Assembly (NCBI GenBank): GCA_023263735.1
Contig: JALQUQ010000170.1
Location: forward strand, 1 to 6,105
Reading direction: 5' to 3'
Length of the DNA stretch: 6,105 nucleotides
Origin: Paracoccaceae bacterium
GTDB taxonomy: Bacteria; Pseudomonadota; Alphaproteobacteria; Rhodobacterales; Rhodobacteraceae
This document shows, piece after piece, positions 5,837 to 6,105 of this stretch (position 1 is the stretch's first letter; each line of letters opens with the position of its first letter). The position numbers were made by a program, and so were the translations under genes. Under the pieces are notes generated by a model, which saw only the letters and a list, made by a program, of their open reading frames with translations, searched no databases and was not told where the DNA came from.

Positions 5837-5925
5837 TCGATAGCTTGCTGCCATTAGGTCGCCAAAATCACCATGCGCCTGCGGTACGGGTGAAAATGCT
5901 TTGGCCGACCGCGAGCAAGCTTCGA
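5837..5925. other. 89-nt long imperfect hairpin, candidate structured RNA or palindromic element
   Basis: Nested complementary arms cover the whole stretch. The outer stem pairs 5837-5849 (TCGA, bulged T5841, AGCTTGCT) with 5914-5925 (AGCAAGCTTCGA), 12 bp. The middle stem pairs GGTCGCCAAA (5857-5866) with TTTGGcCGACC (5900-5910), 10 bp with C5905 bulged. The inner stem pairs TCACC (5868-5872) with GGTGA (5889-5893), 5 bp, closing a 16-nt apical region. The 27 listed pairs involve 54 of the 89 bases, and the helices nest consistently. No T-run flanks it on either side and no protein frame explains it. It may be a small RNA, part of a tRNA-read-through trailer, an untranslated leader, or a palindromic or transposon remnant. 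Strand is undetermined. Confidence 0.5.
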
Positions 5926-5943
5926 TTCAACATCAAAGAATCG
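5923..5943. repeat. Inverted repeat overlapping the long hairpin
   Basis: CGATTC (5923-5928) and GAATCG (5938-5943) are exact reverse complements around a 9-nt loop. The left arm shares 5923-5925 with the foot of the long hairpin, so both cannot form completely at once. Confidence 0.4.
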
Positions 5944-6066
5944 TTCCGACCCTCACAGACACACCGTCGAAACGACGCCTCAATCACACTTCACGCTTCT
6001 AAGCCGAGTACAGTCAATATTAAACAATCATAAATAAACATTTTAAGGCCAACTTGCTATTTTAAC

Positions 6067-6096
6067 CTTTCCACCGGCAAATTGCTTGTTGGAAAG
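6067..6096. promoter_or_regulatory. Inverted repeat at the right edge, possible operator
   Basis: CTTTCCA (6067-6073) and TGGAAAG (6090-6096) are exact reverse complements 16 nt apart, enclosing the odd palindrome GCAAATTGC (6077-6085). The placement just after an AT-rich stretch would suit regulation of a gene beyond the window, but no gene is seen to confirm this. Confidence 0.25.
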
Positions 6097-6105
6097 CATG
6101 ATCCG

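Larger units (their letters stand above)
5745..6105. other. 361-bp segment without a convincing gene
   Basis: Frames on both strands give only short peptides without recognisable motifs, good ribosome binding sites or the G/C-biased third positions of the neighbouring genes. The segment is instead rich in inverted repeats (separate entries below, plus a small CGTCG-AAA-CGACG dyad at 5965-5977). The 60 bases 6001-6060 contain 18 G or C (30%), against about 55% in the preceding 60 bases and more in the coding regions. An AT-rich stretch like this could be the upstream region of a gene beyond the right edge. Confidence 0.6.

Noticed and set aside
5606..5857. Plus-strand 83-codon frame spanning the tRNA
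   Set aside because: It overlaps a complete tRNA gene and has no motif or ribosome binding site.
5788..6033. Plus-strand 81-codon frame in the gene-free segment
   Set aside because: No recognisable motif or ribosome binding site, and it runs through the long hairpin; no coding signature.
1..6105. CRISPR array, insertion sequence or toxin-antitoxin pair
   Set aside because: No regularly spaced direct repeats, no transposase frame and no recognisable small gene pair were found.

Overview
The window is GC-rich with strong G/C preference at third codon positions. Its protein families (a capsule-export ABC pair with a long Pro/Ala-rich N-terminal extension, an NhaA-like antiporter and an HI0933-type flavoprotein) suggest an alphaproteobacterium, most likely of the Rhodobacterales. 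This assignment is inferred from composition and protein style, not from any search.

Layout. At the left edge (1-268, minus strand) is the N-terminal part of a uracil-DNA glycosylase family protein that runs off the window. It is divergent from an NhaA-type Na+/H+ antiporter homologue (511-1719, plus). The 242-bp gap between them holds two overlapping 13-nt palindromes and a perfect 15-bp stem-loop. After a 232-bp gap with a candidate promoter and a possible 14-codon leader ORF come two overlapping plus-strand genes for polysaccharide export: a KpsT-type ATPase (1952-2620) and a KpsE/CtrB-type inner-membrane protein with a large N-terminal extension (2589-4346). A convergent FAD-dependent HI0933-family oxidoreductase follows (4390-5568, minus), then a complete tRNA-Gln(UUG) with encoded CCA (5670-5744, plus). 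The last 361 bp have no convincing gene. They hold several inverted repeats, including an 89-nt imperfect long hairpin (5837-5925), and become AT-rich near 6001-6066.

How the genes work together. KpsT and KpsE are the only obvious functional unit. In known capsule exporters KpsT powers an ABC permease (KpsM), and KpsE links it across the periplasm to an outer-membrane channel (KpsD/Wza type). Neither the permease nor the channel is present here, so the pair must rely on genes elsewhere or have a modified role. The antiporter, glycosylase, flavoprotein and tRNA look like unrelated housekeeping neighbours.

The best candidates for something undescribed are the structured noncoding segment downstream of the tRNA, the NhaA homologue that appears to have lost one of its paired aspartates, and the permease-less kpsT-kpsE pair with its extended KpsE. 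None of these amounts to proof of a new system.
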